A stretch of DNA of 64,000 nt. Origin: Tamilnaduibacter salinus (GTDB lineage Bacteria; Pseudomonadota; Gammaproteobacteria; Pseudomonadales; Oleiphilaceae). Under the pieces are notes generated by a model that did not search any database, was not told the DNA's origin, and worked only from the letters and a program-made list of their open reading frames with translations. Position 1 is the stretch's first letter. Each line of letters opens with the position of its first letter. The stretch spans positions 124,001-188,000 of the forward strand of contig NZ_QEKQ01000006.1 of NCBI RefSeq assembly GCF_003096655.1. The letters are read 5' to 3'. This document shows positions 9,562 through 18,914 of the stretch, piece by piece. The translations under genes were made by a program, and so were the position numbers.

Positions 9562-9798
9562 TGACGTCGCTGCGGAAGGACGCGGAAGAAAAGAGATTGA
9601 GTGGTTGCCACGGAAAGACAGGGAAAAGGGTTTTAAGGTCTTAAAGCTGGAAAGTCTTAAGGCGAAAAAGGGGGCCTTGAGACACGTGCCTTAGCACCTT
9701 TAAGACCTTCAGACTTTAAAACTTTCAGACCTTTCTGTACCGCCCAAAGCGCGCTTTTCCGTGTTTTCAGTGTCCTTCCGTGGCCAATAAAATCACCC
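9562..9798. repeat. Convergent-junction inverted repeat, copy 1 (nested)
   Basis: Non-coding gap between the converging sufE and flgT genes. The outer arms are GCCACGGAAAGACAGGGAAAA (9607-9627, preceded by a CGCGGAAG variant at about 9581) and the complementary TTTTCCGTG...TTCCGTGGCC (9755-9784). Inside lies a second, unrelated inverted repeat with arms around 9630-9662 (AAGGTCTTAAAG, AAAGTCTTAAGG) and 9697-9732 (CTTTAAGACCTTC, AACTTTCAGACC). Transcripts from either side could fold into a long hairpin, which would suit a two-way terminator. Five more copies of the outer unit lie in this window. Confidence 0.85.
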
Positions 9799-10989
9799 TC
9801 ACCAAATAATCGCCACATCATCCTGCTGCAGGTTCACCTGCCCGCCCTGAGCGTTCATCACACCGCTGCTGAAGTTCGGATGAACATTGTTCACGGACAT
9901 GATGCGGCCGGTGTCCCTCAGCTCCGGCATGGCATCCGGCTGATCGCTGTAGCGGAAGCTCCGGTAGAGGTGCAGCTTGTCCCCCGGACGCAGGCCGGCC
10001 GTGGCGCCCGATGACAGTTGGACCTGGCGACCGTCCACCCGGCGGATCCGGGTGATGAACGGCTGACAGGCCAGTGACTGCTGGACGGCGCTGCCCATCG
10101 CCTCGACGGCACCGGCAACCACGCGCCCATAGTCCGTATTCCGCAGCGCATCGGAACCCAATCCCTCACTGACATTAATGCCCTCGTCCCAGTCAGCCAC
10201 GCGCGACAGGCGCTCCTGGTAGACCGGTGAGCCGCTGTAGCCGTCATAGACCATCAGATCGACCACAAACCGACGCCGTGTGTCCGCCAGCCCAATGCCG
10301 CGCTGCATCTGGTCCAGCACAGAGGTGCCCCAGGCGTCCGGCTCGACCAGACTCATGTCCCGGATCACGCCCGCGACGACAAACTGGGCATCCAGCTCCC
10401 GGGCCACGTTCACGACATTAGACAGGCTGTTATCGAAACGTTGGTGCGTCGGCGCATTACCGACATTGCCGAACAACTGCATGCGATGGGCATTCAGAAC
10501 CTGAACCCGGCCTTCGGCCTGCAACGCACGGCCCAGACGCGCCGACACCACCCGACCGGCATCCTCAAGTCGCCCGACCCGCCCCTGGTCCGGCTCGGCG
10601 ACGGGAAAACCCGTGACGGCGACCCGCTTCTGCATGCGATAGGCGTCGTTGGCCTCGCACTGTCCCTGCCCGGTCAGATCGGCCTCGATAGTCAGGCGCA
10701 GAACCCCACCTTCCCGCTCCTCGCGGATCACCTGAACGTGACGGGCCCGAGCCTGCGCCGACACCGTCAGCCGGGATTCGGTCAGACGGCCATCCTTCAT
10801 CGTGTCCTGGCTGCTGATGGTCGCTTCGCGCTTCAACGCCGCGTCCCGAAGAGCCGCCTCACGGGCCTTTTCCCGGGCTTCCGCGACATTGCCGTTCTCA
10901 ATGGCAGCTTCGCCGGTGCCACGAACCCACTGGGCCGATGCAGGCCAGGCGATCATCAGCAGGCAGAGCCACACCAGTGTCCGGATCAT
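9799..10989 (-). CDS. flgT: Flagellar assembly protein FlgT
   Basis: A 396-residue periplasmic protein with a signal peptide (cleavage after PASA, about residue 19). It matches the FlgT family: an N-terminal domain (VRGTGEAAIENGNVAEAREKAREAALRDA), a middle domain with VAVTGFPV, and a C-terminal domain with GATAGLRPGDKLHLYR. In Vibrio FlgT forms the H-ring around the basal body and supports stator assembly of the sodium-driven polar motor. It sits three bases after flgP, on the same transcript. The rest of the flagellar genes are not in this window. Confidence 0.9.
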   Translation of the reverse strand: MIRTLVWLCLLMIAWPASAQWVRGTGEAAIENGNVAEAREKAREAALRDAALKREATISSQDTMKDGRLTESRLTVSAQARARHVQVIREEREGGVLRLTIEADLTGQGQCEANDAYRMQKRVAVTGFPVAEPDQGRVGRLEDAGRVVSARLGRALQAEGRVQVLNAHRMQLFGNVGNAPTHQRFDNSLSNVVNVARELDAQFVVAGVIRDMSLVEPDAWGTSVLDQMQRGIGLADTRRRFVVDLMVYDGYSGSPVYQERLSRVADWDEGINVSEGLGSDALRNTDYGRVVAGAVEAMGSAVQQSLACQPFITRIRRVDGRQVQLSSGATAGLRPGDKLHLYRSFRYSDQPDAMPELRDTGRIMSVNNVHPNFSSGVMNAQGGQVNLQQDDVAIIW

Positions 10990-10992
10990 TCG

Positions 10993-11526
10993 TTACTCCA
11001 GGTAGTAGAGGGAATCGACGCTCTCGCTATGCACATCGCCCTGACTGTCATTACCGCGGGGCATGGGAATCGGGCATTTGTCTTTCACATTGTCATCGCT
11101 GGTCCGGGCGACACACTCACGAAAGCGCGGTTCCAGCTTGAGCTCCATGACGGACTCCACAACACCGTCGCTGTGTTCATTGACCGCCACCAGCCTGGCG
11201 CCCCGGATGTAGCTGTCGACATAGGCCCGAAACCGGTCATTCTGGAGCACGAAGTCCTGCACCGTGGAGTTGCCCTGAATCACCGTCCCATAAACGCGCT
11301 CGGCAAGATTGCGGAAGGCATCGAGCTTGGAGGCCCGACGCGCCTGCAGTCGCTTGCGCGTATTCAGACGATCCTTGCGCACGTCCTCATAGGTGCCGTA
11401 ACCGCTCACTCGAACCGTGATCGGCTCCATGGCTACCGGTTCGGCGGTCTGCTGATTGCGCTGGAACCCAGTGCATCCAGCCAGCACCAGGCACAGCCCC
11501 GTCAGGGTGATTGCCACTCGTTTCAT
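10993..11526 (-). CDS. flgP: Flagellar outer-membrane lipoprotein FlgP (LPP20 family)
   Basis: A 177-residue lipoprotein. The start at 11526 gives a lipoprotein signal with lipobox LAGC (Cys18), preceded by GGAGACAGGAC. The mature part fits the LPP20/FlgP family (RVSGYGTYEDVRKDRLNTRKRLQARRASKLDAFRNLAE). FlgP in Vibrio and Campylobacter forms outer-membrane-associated basal disks needed for motility. It leads a two-gene unit with flgT. FlgO, the third member in Vibrio, is not next to it. Confidence 0.88.
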   Translation of the reverse strand: MKRVAITLTGLCLVLAGCTGFQRNQQTAEPVAMEPITVRVSGYGTYEDVRKDRLNTRKRLQARRASKLDAFRNLAERVYGTVIQGNSTVQDFVLQNDRFRAYVDSYIRGARLVAVNEHSDGVVESVMELKLEPRFRECVARTSDDNVKDKCPIPMPRGNDSQGDVHSESVDSLYYLE

Positions 11527-12009
11527 GTCCTGTCTCCGACATCGCTTTGAAGGCCTCTGGGGAGCAACCATGAAAAAATCGCGCCAGAACCGATCATTCG
11601 TGTCTCGTCCGGTCCATTCGCTGACTGACTAAGCCTCCTGAGGGCGCGCCGCTGACGACTCTGGAGCGGCGTTGTCAGCCCTTGACGGGGAGTGTGGCCC
11701 CGCCTGCGGACTGACGCCTTGCCCAAAACCGTCACAGGTACGCAGTCGGTCAGCGAATGAACCGGACGAGACACTCGCTGTTCACCAGCCAAAAGGCCGT
11801 CATGCTCTGCCACCCTGGCGGCCTGACCGGCAAGAAACTGCCGCTACCGGGAACCCGCAGGTCGCTCCCGGCGCGAGACGGAGAAGGCCCGACGCTTTTA
11901 CAGAAAACCACAGACCGTTACCGCACCGGAGGCATCATGCCGCCTCCTGTGAGCTATTCTGACGAATGACAGCAAGCCCGACCAACACCCAACAGGAGAC
12001 GCTCCGTTC
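11527..12009. other. Divergent non-coding region of flgP and the TraF-like gene
   Basis: A 483-base gap between divergent genes with no convincing coding sequence. It holds the 31-bp inverted repeat described separately (11600-11774) and a small hairpin at 11929-11948 (GGAGGC ... GCCTCC). Promoters for both neighbours must lie here, but I could not pick -35/-10 or sigma-28/sigma-54 elements with confidence. Confidence 0.6.
11600..11774. repeat. 31-bp inverted repeat flanking a 113-bp spacer
   Basis: Arms at 11600-11630 and 11744-11774 are complementary at 29 of 31 positions (ends GTGTCTCG and CGAGACAC). They enclose 113 bases with no open frame of note. No obvious target-site duplication flanks the 175-bp unit. 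It could be a miniature mobile element, the remnant of one, or a regulatory pair of sites between flgP and the TraF-like gene. Confidence 0.8.
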
Positions 12010-13263
12010 ATGAGACGACTTCCCCTCACCACCGCCGTTAGCCTGACCCTCTGTGCCTCGACCGCCCTGGCCGGTCCTCAGGCCTTTTCCAGCGCGCGCT
12101 CGTTCGCCATGGGGGGCACCGGTGTCGCCATTGCCCACCCGGGAGGGGCAGGCACCTCGAACCCGGCCATGCTGGCCGCCAACCACCACGAGTGGAGCGA
12201 TGACTTTGCGATGGTGCTCCCCTCGGTAAACGCCCGGTTCGCTGACGATGAGGAAACGGTCGACCAGATTGACCGGATTCAGGAGACCATCGACGCCTTC
12301 CAACAGGCGCAATCCAACAACAACGTTTCCGGGGCCCGCCAGAATGCCGGTCAGCTCCGCGACCAGCTCAACGCGTTTGACCGGGACACGGTCCGGGTCG
12401 ATGCCGGTCTCGGGCTGGCTCTGGCCGTGCCCAGTCCGAACTTCGCCGTCGGCTTCTTTGCCAACGGCAACCTGAGAGCCACCGCGCGCGGCGAATTCGA
12501 TGAGAGCGACGAAGCGTTGCTGGCAACACTCGAGAACGGCACCCCGACCGAGCTGGCAACGGCAGATCTCGATCAGGACCTGCAGTCCCGAGGCAAGGTA
12601 CTGGCCTCCGCAGTCTCGGAAGCGGGTATCAGCTTCGCCCGAAGCATCGAACTCAGCAACGGCGAGCAGCTCCAACTGGGGGTGTCTCCTAAATTCGTGC
12701 AGTTGCGGACCTTCCAGTACACCGAGACCGTCTCGGGCTTCGATGATGACAACTTCGATGCCGAAGACGCGGAAACGACAAAGAACCGACTGAACGTCGA
12801 TCTCGGCGCGGCCTACTCATTCGGCCAGCAGAAGCAGTGGAAAGCCGGCGCTGTGGTGAAGAACCTCGTCCCAATGGAGCTCGATTCCGCCCGAAGCAAG
12901 CCCCTGCTGGAACAGCAGCGCACACTGGAGGTCGGCCCGCTGATCACCACGGGCGTGTCCCATATCGGCCAGCACCATGTGGTCACGGCCGAGCTGGACC
13001 TGACGAAAAATGAGGCGTTCGGCTATGAGGACGACACCCAGTGGCTCGCACTCGGTGCCGAGTTCGACGCCTGGCGTTTTGCCCAGCTGCGCGCTGGCCT
13101 TCGTCATAACCTGGCCAGCAACGGCGACAGCAACGGCATTGCCGAGGATACCCAAGCCACTTTCGGTATCGGCCTGTCGCCCTTCGGCGCTCACCTCGAA
13201 CTCGCCGGCCTGATCAGCGACACCGAGAAAGGCGCTTCTATCGAGCTTGGTACCGCCTTCTGA
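12010..13263 (+). CDS. TraF-like (TraF_2 family) outer-membrane beta-barrel protein
   Basis: A 417-residue exported protein with a signal peptide (cleavage after STALA, about residue 21). The N-terminus of the mature part (QAFSSARSFAMGGTGVA followed by NPAML) is the hallmark of FadL-like and TraF_2-type outer-membrane proteins. Repeating amphipathic strands and a closing aromatic residue (GTAF at the end) support a barrel. A helical insertion at about residues 80-125 is rich in Gln and Asn. Databases often name this family conjugal transfer protein TraF, but no conjugation genes are present, so that role is unlikely. A transport or envelope function is inferred. Confidence 0.75.
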   Translation: MRRLPLTTAVSLTLCASTALAGPQAFSSARSFAMGGTGVAIAHPGGAGTSNPAMLAANHHEWSDDFAMVLPSVNARFADDEETVDQIDRIQETIDAFQQAQSNNNVSGARQNAGQLRDQLNAFDRDTVRVDAGLGLALAVPSPNFAVGFFANGNLRATARGEFDESDEALLATLENGTPTELATADLDQDLQSRGKVLASAVSEAGISFARSIELSNGEQLQLGVSPKFVQLRTFQYTETVSGFDDDNFDAEDAETTKNRLNVDLGAAYSFGQQKQWKAGAVVKNLVPMELDSARSKPLLEQQRTLEVGPLITTGVSHIGQHHVVTAELDLTKNEAFGYEDDTQWLALGAEFDAWRFAQLRAGLRHNLASNGDSNGIAEDTQATFGIGLSPFGAHLELAGLISDTEKGASIELGTAF

Positions 13264-13349
13264 TCGTTCGCTTTGACAATGCGACAGGGATGTCGCACGT
13301 TGACAGTATCAAAACCAGAACAACATGATTGATCGGTGGTGCCTACCCC

Positions 13350-16013
13350 ATGCTCAATGGACGCTTTGGCGCTGACGAGACCACGGACCATCTGTTCACA
13401 TCCGCGTGCCGGATGCTGGTCTTTCTTTGCCTGCTGGCGACCCCGCTGCCGTCTGTCAGCGACACAACCCTGCCCGTTGTCACGGTGTCCGAGGACCGCG
13501 GTGAGCTGGATTTAGCGGGGCGCGTTGCCCTGTTCGTCGAGCCCGCCCCGTTCAACATCGATCAAGTCCGGCGCCAGCCTGCCTCAGCCTGGCAACTACC
13601 ACCGCACGGCATCAACGCGGGCTATGACCGCAGTGGCCATTGGGTTCGTCTGATACTGCGCAACCCGTATGATCGCCCCGTCAAACGACTGATACAGCTT
13701 GAATACCCATTGCTGGACCACATCGAGTTCTATCATATGCGGCGTGGATTCATGCTGGATCAGGCCGTTACCGGCGATACCCAGCCGTTTTCACAGCGCC
13801 CACTTCCCCAACCGGATTTCGTGTTCCCCGTCACAATTCCACCCGACAGTGACACTCACACGTATCTGCGAATCCGAACCGATGGATCGGTTCAGGCACC
13901 ACTGAAGTTATGGCAGGAGGAGGCGTACTACGCCGACCGCGAAATCACGCTCATCTGGCGCAGCGTTTTCTACGGCATGCTCATCGTGTTCGCTGCATTC
14001 AATCTATTCCTGTTCATGTCGAGTCGGGAACCTGCTCACCTGAGTTACGTGTTTCTTGTACTCTCAGTGCTGGCTCTGGTCATGACCATTACCGGCTTCA
14101 GCTATCAGCACTTCTATCCGGAGGTTCCCTGGCTGAATAACGAGGCGACTCTGGTCGTGGTTCCGTTGTTCCTGCTGGCACTCTGCCTGTTCAACAGCAG
14201 TTTTCTGAAGCTGCAACAAAGCCATCCGAAAATGCACCGACTGCTTCAGGTCATGACCATCGGTTCAGGGCTCTGTGTGCTCGGCGCGTTCATTCTCCCT
14301 TATGCCATTTCAACACGCCTGTCCGTGTTGATCGGCATCCCGGTCGCAACCATCAACCTGATGGCGGGGCTCATGCTCTTTCGCCAGAGAGAAACCGAGA
14401 TCCGCCTGTTTTCGTTCGCGTGGGCCCTGATGGTGGTTGGAATACTGGCCACAGGCCTGAGTAAGGTCGGCGTCATCCCCAACCTCGAGATCGTTCAACA
14501 CAGCATTCCGATCGGCACAACGCTCCAGGCCGTTCTGTTTTCGCTGGCGCTTGCCGTTCGCTTCAACCGACAACGTGTCGCCTACTTCCAGGCCCGCCAG
14601 CATCAGGCCGAGGCCATGGAACAGCAGAAATCCGCAGAGGCTGCGCTATACCGGGCCGCCAGCCACAATGAAATCACCGGCCTGCCCAACCGGGGGATGT
14701 TCGAGCGTGCACTGCAGAACAATCTGGAGAGCTTGAAACCGCCCGAATTGATTGGCGTTTTCAAACTTCAGATTCACGATTTTGAGGAAATCTACAAGAC
14801 TCTGGGATACGAGCACGCCGAACAGCTCCTGGCCCGTTTCGCAAGGCGGCTCAACGAACGTGCCGTGCGGACCGATGAAGTGTCCGTCATCGAGCGCGGC
14901 CCCTACGGTCATTTCTCAGTCTCTCAGGTGGACAGCAGCACCTTCGCCCTACTCACTCGCGGTCATAGCCGCACGCGACTGCTGGAACGGGTCCAAAGCG
15001 CCACGGACCCGCTTCGCCAGCCCATCGACTTCATGGGACTGTCGCTGGAGATGCCGTTTTCCGTGGGGTGCAGCTTCGCCACCACGATCACGGACGATGT
15101 CCAGTCACTGCTGCGCGAGTCGGCGATTGCACTGGATCATGCCGGCAATCTGGACACCTTCGCCACCATGTACGACCCGGTCATGAACCCCTACAGCCCG
15201 GACCGGCTGACGTTGATGACCGACCTCCGCGAGGCGATCCGACGCAATGAGCTCTCGCTGCATCTGCAGCCACAACGTCATCTGGAAAGCGGCCTTGTCA
15301 GCGGCTTCGAAGCCCTCGTGCGCTGGCCACACGGACGACGCGGACCGATTCCACCGGACGAATTCATCCCGGTGGCCGAACGCACGGGCCTGATCCGCCC
15401 ACTGACCCGCTGGGTGCTTGACGAGGCGCTACGATTCTGCGAGCGGCTGAATGAGGTGGATGACAGCCTGACGGTCTCCATCAACATCTCCGCCGTGAAC
15501 CTGCGGGACCCGGAGTTCATCCGGGATGTGCTGAATCTGCTGGATGCTCACCGGATGGCAGCAACCCGCCTCAAGCTGGAGGTCACCGAGACCGCGGCCA
15601 TGGAGGAACCACTGCGTTCCCTCGCGGTCCTCAGTGAGCTCCGGGATCACGGCATCAGTCTGTCGATCGATGACTTCGGCACCGGCCATTCCTCCCTGTC
15701 CTACCTCCGTCGTCTGCCGGTCGACGAGATCAAGATCGACCGGTCGTTCGTCATGTACATGGACGCCAACGAGGGCGACGCCACCATCGTCCGTGCCACC
15801 GTCAACCTGTGTCACGACCTGGGCTATCAGGTCGTGGCCGAAGGGGTGGAAACCCAGTCCGTACTGGACCAACTGACGGCCATGGGCTGTGACGGTGCCC
15901 AGGGGTACTACCTGTCCGCACCGCTCCCTGAAGACCAGTTGCTGGAATGGCTCGAACAGCACCACCGGGGTAAACAGCTGCTACACCAAAAAACCCGGAG
16001 AGCGACGGAGTGA
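13350..16013 (+). CDS. 7TMR-DISM sensor with degenerate GGDEF and intact EAL domain
   Basis: An inner-membrane signalling protein of 887 residues. Order: signal or anchor segment (about 20-45), a periplasmic 7TMR-DISMED2-like domain (about 55-185), seven membrane helices (about 200-410), a short coiled coil, a GGDEF-like domain (about 450-605) and an EAL domain (about 620-870). The GGDEF signature is replaced by unrelated residues, so cyclase activity is unlikely. The EAL domain keeps GFEALVRW, SIDDFGTGHSSLSYL and VAEGVET, so c-di-GMP hydrolysis is likely. The ligand of the sensor part is unknown. The start is uncertain: ATG 13350 is used, with TTG 13329 and ATG 13413 also possible. Confidence 0.88.
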   Translation: MLNGRFGADETTDHLFTSACRMLVFLCLLATPLPSVSDTTLPVVTVSEDRGELDLAGRVALFVEPAPFNIDQVRRQPASAWQLPPHGINAGYDRSGHWVRLILRNPYDRPVKRLIQLEYPLLDHIEFYHMRRGFMLDQAVTGDTQPFSQRPLPQPDFVFPVTIPPDSDTHTYLRIRTDGSVQAPLKLWQEEAYYADREITLIWRSVFYGMLIVFAAFNLFLFMSSREPAHLSYVFLVLSVLALVMTITGFSYQHFYPEVPWLNNEATLVVVPLFLLALCLFNSSFLKLQQSHPKMHRLLQVMTIGSGLCVLGAFILPYAISTRLSVLIGIPVATINLMAGLMLFRQRETEIRLFSFAWALMVVGILATGLSKVGVIPNLEIVQHSIPIGTTLQAVLFSLALAVRFNRQRVAYFQARQHQAEAMEQQKSAEAALYRAASHNEITGLPNRGMFERALQNNLESLKPPELIGVFKLQIHDFEEIYKTLGYEHAEQLLARFARRLNERAVRTDEVSVIERGPYGHFSVSQVDSSTFALLTRGHSRTRLLERVQSATDPLRQPIDFMGLSLEMPFSVGCSFATTITDDVQSLLRESAIALDHAGNLDTFATMYDPVMNPYSPDRLTLMTDLREAIRRNELSLHLQPQRHLESGLVSGFEALVRWPHGRRGPIPPDEFIPVAERTGLIRPLTRWVLDEALRFCERLNEVDDSLTVSINISAVNLRDPEFIRDVLNLLDAHRMAATRLKLEVTETAAMEEPLRSLAVLSELRDHGISLSIDDFGTGHSSLSYLRRLPVDEIKIDRSFVMYMDANEGDATIVRATVNLCHDLGYQVVAEGVETQSVLDQLTAMGCDGAQGYYLSAPLPEDQLLEWLEQHHRGKQLLHQKTRRATE

Positions 16014-16081
16014 GCCCCCCTTGGAGCGCCACACCCACCCGGGGATAATACGCCTCCATTCCCACAGCAACGAGGAACGTC

Positions 16082-17206
16082 ATGCACACCTATCTCGTGG
16101 GCGGCGCCGTTCGTGACGCCCTCCTGGGCCGACCGGTCACGGACCGGGACTGGGTCGTGGTCGGCGCGACACCCCAGGAAATGGAGACTCAAGGGTTCCG
16201 TCCGGTCGGGGCGGACTTTCCCGTCTTCCTGCACCCGGACACCCATGAGGAGTACGCTCTGGCCCGGACAGAGCGCAAACAGGGGCACGGCTACCACGGA
16301 TTCACCATCCACAGCGAGCCGGACGTCACACTGGAAGAGGATCTGCGCCGCCGGGATCTGACCATCAACGCGATGGCACAGGATACCGACGGCACAGTGA
16401 TCGACCCCTTCGGTGGCCAGCAGGATCTCGCCGACCGGTGCCTGCGCCATGTCTCTCCGGCCTTTGAGGAAGACCCGCTTCGCATTCTGCGGACGGCCCG
16501 GTTCGCCGCCCGCTTTCATCCGCTGGGCTTCCGGGTGGCCGACAATACTCAGCGCCTGATGGCGTCCATGGTCACCTCCGGAGAGGTCGACCATCTGGTC
16601 CCGGAACGCATCTGGCAGGAAACACGTCGCGCACTGCACGAGAAGGCACCGGATGTCTATTTCCGGGTTCTCCACCACTGCGGCGCGCTGGCCCGGATTA
16701 TTCCGTCACTGGCCCGGGCTCTCGACGACACGAGACAACCGCTGGCGCTGCAAGCACTGCTGGCCGCCGCTGATCGTAGCGATGACACGGCAGTCCGGCT
16801 CGCGGCCCTGCTCGCACCAACCGACGATGCCGAGGCCCTGACCGCACGGGTGGACCAGCTCCGCGCGCCCAACGACTGCCGCGACCTGACCGGGCTGGTG
16901 GCCAGGCATCGGGATCTGCTGACCGGAACGAATGATCTGACCGCTGACGCGCTTCAGAGGCTGATGGACAGCTGTGATGCCTGGCGACGACCGGAGCGCT
17001 TCGAAGGACTGCTGACGGCAGCCGACGCCATTGCGACGGCCATGGGCCGCACCAGCCCGGTCGCGGTCATCCGGGACGCATCGGCCAGGGCCCGACAGGT
17101 CGACCCCCAGACACTCATGGCCGAGGGTTACCGGGGAGCGGAGCTGGGCAAGGCCATCAGCCGGGAGAAACGACGCCGGATTGAGCAGGCCCTTGCCGAG
17201 CGGTGA
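16082..17206 (+). CDS. cca: CCA-adding tRNA nucleotidyltransferase
   Basis: A 374-residue class II nucleotidyltransferase that builds or repairs the 3' CCA of tRNAs. The N-terminal [22 protein letters not shown] motif with the catalytic DxD and the [10 protein letters not shown] motif are intact, followed by the [15 protein letters not shown] tRNA-binding segment. It is shorter than E. coli Cca (412 residues), and I see no HD phosphohydrolase motif, so repair phosphatase activity is probably absent. AACGAGGAACGTC precedes the ATG. It stands between the EAL gene and the thiolase. Confidence 0.93.
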   Translation: MHTYLVGGAVRDALLGRPVTDRDWVVVGATPQEMETQGFRPVGADFPVFLHPDTHEEYALARTERKQGHGYHGFTIHSEPDVTLEEDLRRRDLTINAMAQDTDGTVIDPFGGQQDLADRCLRHVSPAFEEDPLRILRTARFAARFHPLGFRVADNTQRLMASMVTSGEVDHLVPERIWQETRRALHEKAPDVYFRVLHHCGALARIIPSLARALDDTRQPLALQALLAAADRSDDTAVRLAALLAPTDDAEALTARVDQLRAPNDCRDLTGLVARHRDLLTGTNDLTADALQRLMDSCDAWRRPERFEGLLTAADAIATAMGRTSPVAVIRDASARARQVDPQTLMAEGYRGAELGKAISREKRRRIEQALAER

Positions 17207-17271
17207 TCGGGACGCCCGCCTCGCAATGGTACAATCCGCCCACAGTCATTTTTCGACACAGGAGCATTCCC

Positions 17272-18450
17272 ATGCGTGACGTTGTGATTGCCGCCGCTCG
17301 CCGGACGGCCATCGGCGCCTTTGGCGGAAGCCTCGCCAGCCAGTCCGCGGACAAACTCGGCACTGCCGTCATCCAGTCACTGCTGGAAGAGACGGGCATC
17401 GCCGGAGATCAGGTCAATGAGGTGATTCTCGGCCAGGTCCTGACGGCGGCGGCCGGCCAGAACCCGGCACGCCAGGCGGCCATCAACGCCGGCCTGCCGG
17501 AGAGCGTGCCGGCAATGACCATCAACAAGGTCTGTGGCTCCGGCCTGAAAGCCGTGCACATGGCCGTCCAGGCAATCCGCTGCGGCGACGCCGAGCTGAT
17601 GATCGCCGGCGGCCAGGAAAGCATGAGCCAGGCACCGCACGCGCTGCCCAACAGCCGGAACGGCCAGAAGATGGGCGACTGGAAGATGGTCGACACCATG
17701 GTCAAAGACGGCCTCTGGGACGCGTTCAATGATTACCACATGGGCGTGACCGCCGAGAACATTGTCTCGAAGTACGACATCAGCCGTGATGAGCAGGACG
17801 CCTTTGCGGCCAGCTCCCAACAGAAGGCCGCGGCTGCGCGTGAGGCCGGCCACTTTGACGAGCAGATCGTTCCCATCACCATCCCGCAGCGCAAGGGCGA
17901 CCCGTTGGTGGTGGACCGGGATGAGTGCCCCCGCGAGGGCGTGACCGCCGAGAGCCTGGCCAAGCTCAAGCCCGCATTCAAGAAGGACGGCTCTGTCACC
18001 CCGGGCAATGCCTCCTCGCTGAACGATGGGGCGGCAGCGGTGGTCGTCTGTAGCGCGGAGAAAGCACAGGAACTGGGACTGACGCCGCTGGCGACGATCC
18101 GGGCCCATGCCAACGCCGGCGTCGACCCGCAAATCATGGGCACCGGTCCGATTCCCGCCACGCGCCGCTGCCTGGAACGGGCCGGATGGGCGGTCTCGGA
18201 CGTGGATCTGGTGGAAGCCAACGAGGCATTTGCGGCCCAGGCGATCTCCGTGAACCGGGATCTGGGCTGGGACACGGACCGGGTGAACGTCAACGGCGGC
18301 GCCATCGCCCTGGGTCACCCCATCGGCGCCTCCGGCTGCCGCATTCTGGTGACGCTGCTGCACGAGATGAAGCGCCGTGACGTGCAGAAGGGTCTGGCAA
18401 CCCTGTGCATCGGCGGCGGCATGGGTGTCGCCCTCGCGGTCGAGCGCTGA
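17272..18450 (+). CDS. Acetyl-CoA C-acetyltransferase (thiolase)
   Basis: A 392-residue thiolase joining two acetyl-CoA into acetoacetyl-CoA, or the reverse. The acyl-carrying cysteine is in [12 protein letters not shown] (about residue 89), the histidine in [10 protein letters not shown] and the second cysteine in [10 protein letters not shown]. The whole length fits the AtoB/PhaA biosynthetic type rather than FadA. The start at 17272 follows AGGAG and yields the family N-terminus [15 protein letters not shown]. Whether it serves polyhydroxybutyrate synthesis, ketone-body use or lipid turnover cannot be told here, as no pha or ato partner is adjacent. Its stop overlaps the trmL start. Confidence 0.92.
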   Translation: MRDVVIAAARRTAIGAFGGSLASQSADKLGTAVIQSLLEETGIAGDQVNEVILGQVLTAAAGQNPARQAAINAGLPESVPAMTINKVCGSGLKAVHMAVQAIRCGDAELMIAGGQESMSQAPHALPNSRNGQKMGDWKMVDTMVKDGLWDAFNDYHMGVTAENIVSKYDISRDEQDAFAASSQQKAAAAREAGHFDEQIVPITIPQRKGDPLVVDRDECPREGVTAESLAKLKPAFKKDGSVTPGNASSLNDGAAAVVVCSAEKAQELGLTPLATIRAHANAGVDPQIMGTGPIPATRRCLERAGWAVSDVDLVEANEAFAAQAISVNRDLGWDTDRVNVNGGAIALGHPIGASGCRILVTLLHEMKRRDVQKGLATLCIGGGMGVALAVER

Positions 18451-18914
18451 TGCTCGACCTGGTGCTCTACGAGCCGGAGATTCCGCCGAACACCGGCAAC
18501 ATCATCCGGCTCTGCGCCAACACCGGCTTCCGGCTGCATCTGATCCGGCCCCTCGGGTTCACGCTTGAGGACCGCCAGATGCGCCGGGCCGGACTCGACT
18601 ACAGCGAATACGCCCACCTCAACGTCCACGACGACTTCGAATCCTTCCTGCAGGCGGAGCAGCCCACGCGCCTGTTCGGCCTCACCACGAAAGGCCAACG
18701 CCACTACCACGAAATTCGGTATCAGCCCGGCGACTACCTGATGCTCGGCCCGGAAACCCGTGGCCTGCCCGACCCGGTGCTGGATCGACTGGGAGAGAAT
18801 GGATGCATCCGCCTGCCCATGCTGCCCGACCGGCGCAGCCTGAACCTGGCCAACGTCGCGGCGATCGTGACCTATGAAGCCTGGCGGCAGAACGGGTTTG
18901 AGGGCGGGGTATAG
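18450..18914 (+). CDS. trmL: tRNA 2'-O-methyltransferase TrmL
   Basis: A 154-residue SPOUT methyltransferase that methylates the ribose of the wobble base 34 in tRNA-Leu. Motifs of the family are all visible: YEPEIPPNTGNIIRLCANTG at the N-terminus, LGPETRGLP in the middle, and the knot motif RIPM-like IRLPMLPDRRSLNLANVAAI at the end. Its ATG overlaps the thiolase stop (TGATG), implying coupled translation. Length is typical. Confidence 0.93.
   Translation: MLDLVLYEPEIPPNTGNIIRLCANTGFRLHLIRPLGFTLEDRQMRRAGLDYSEYAHLNVHDDFESFLQAEQPTRLFGLTTKGQRHYHEIRYQPGDYLMLGPETRGLPDPVLDRLGENGCIRLPMLPDRRSLNLANVAAIVTYEAWRQNGFEGGV

Noticed and set aside
9562-9798. Regular inverted repeats as a CRISPR array
   Set aside because: Units are inverted, not direct, with no uniform spacers and no cas genes.
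11672-11962. 96-codon plus-strand frame between flgP and the TraF-like gene
   Set aside because: Crosses one arm of the inverted repeat, no ribosome-binding site, Arg/Pro-rich shadow-like composition.
12010-13263. TraF-like gene as evidence for a conjugative element
   Set aside because: The family name is historical; there is no other transfer gene and the surroundings are core chromosome.
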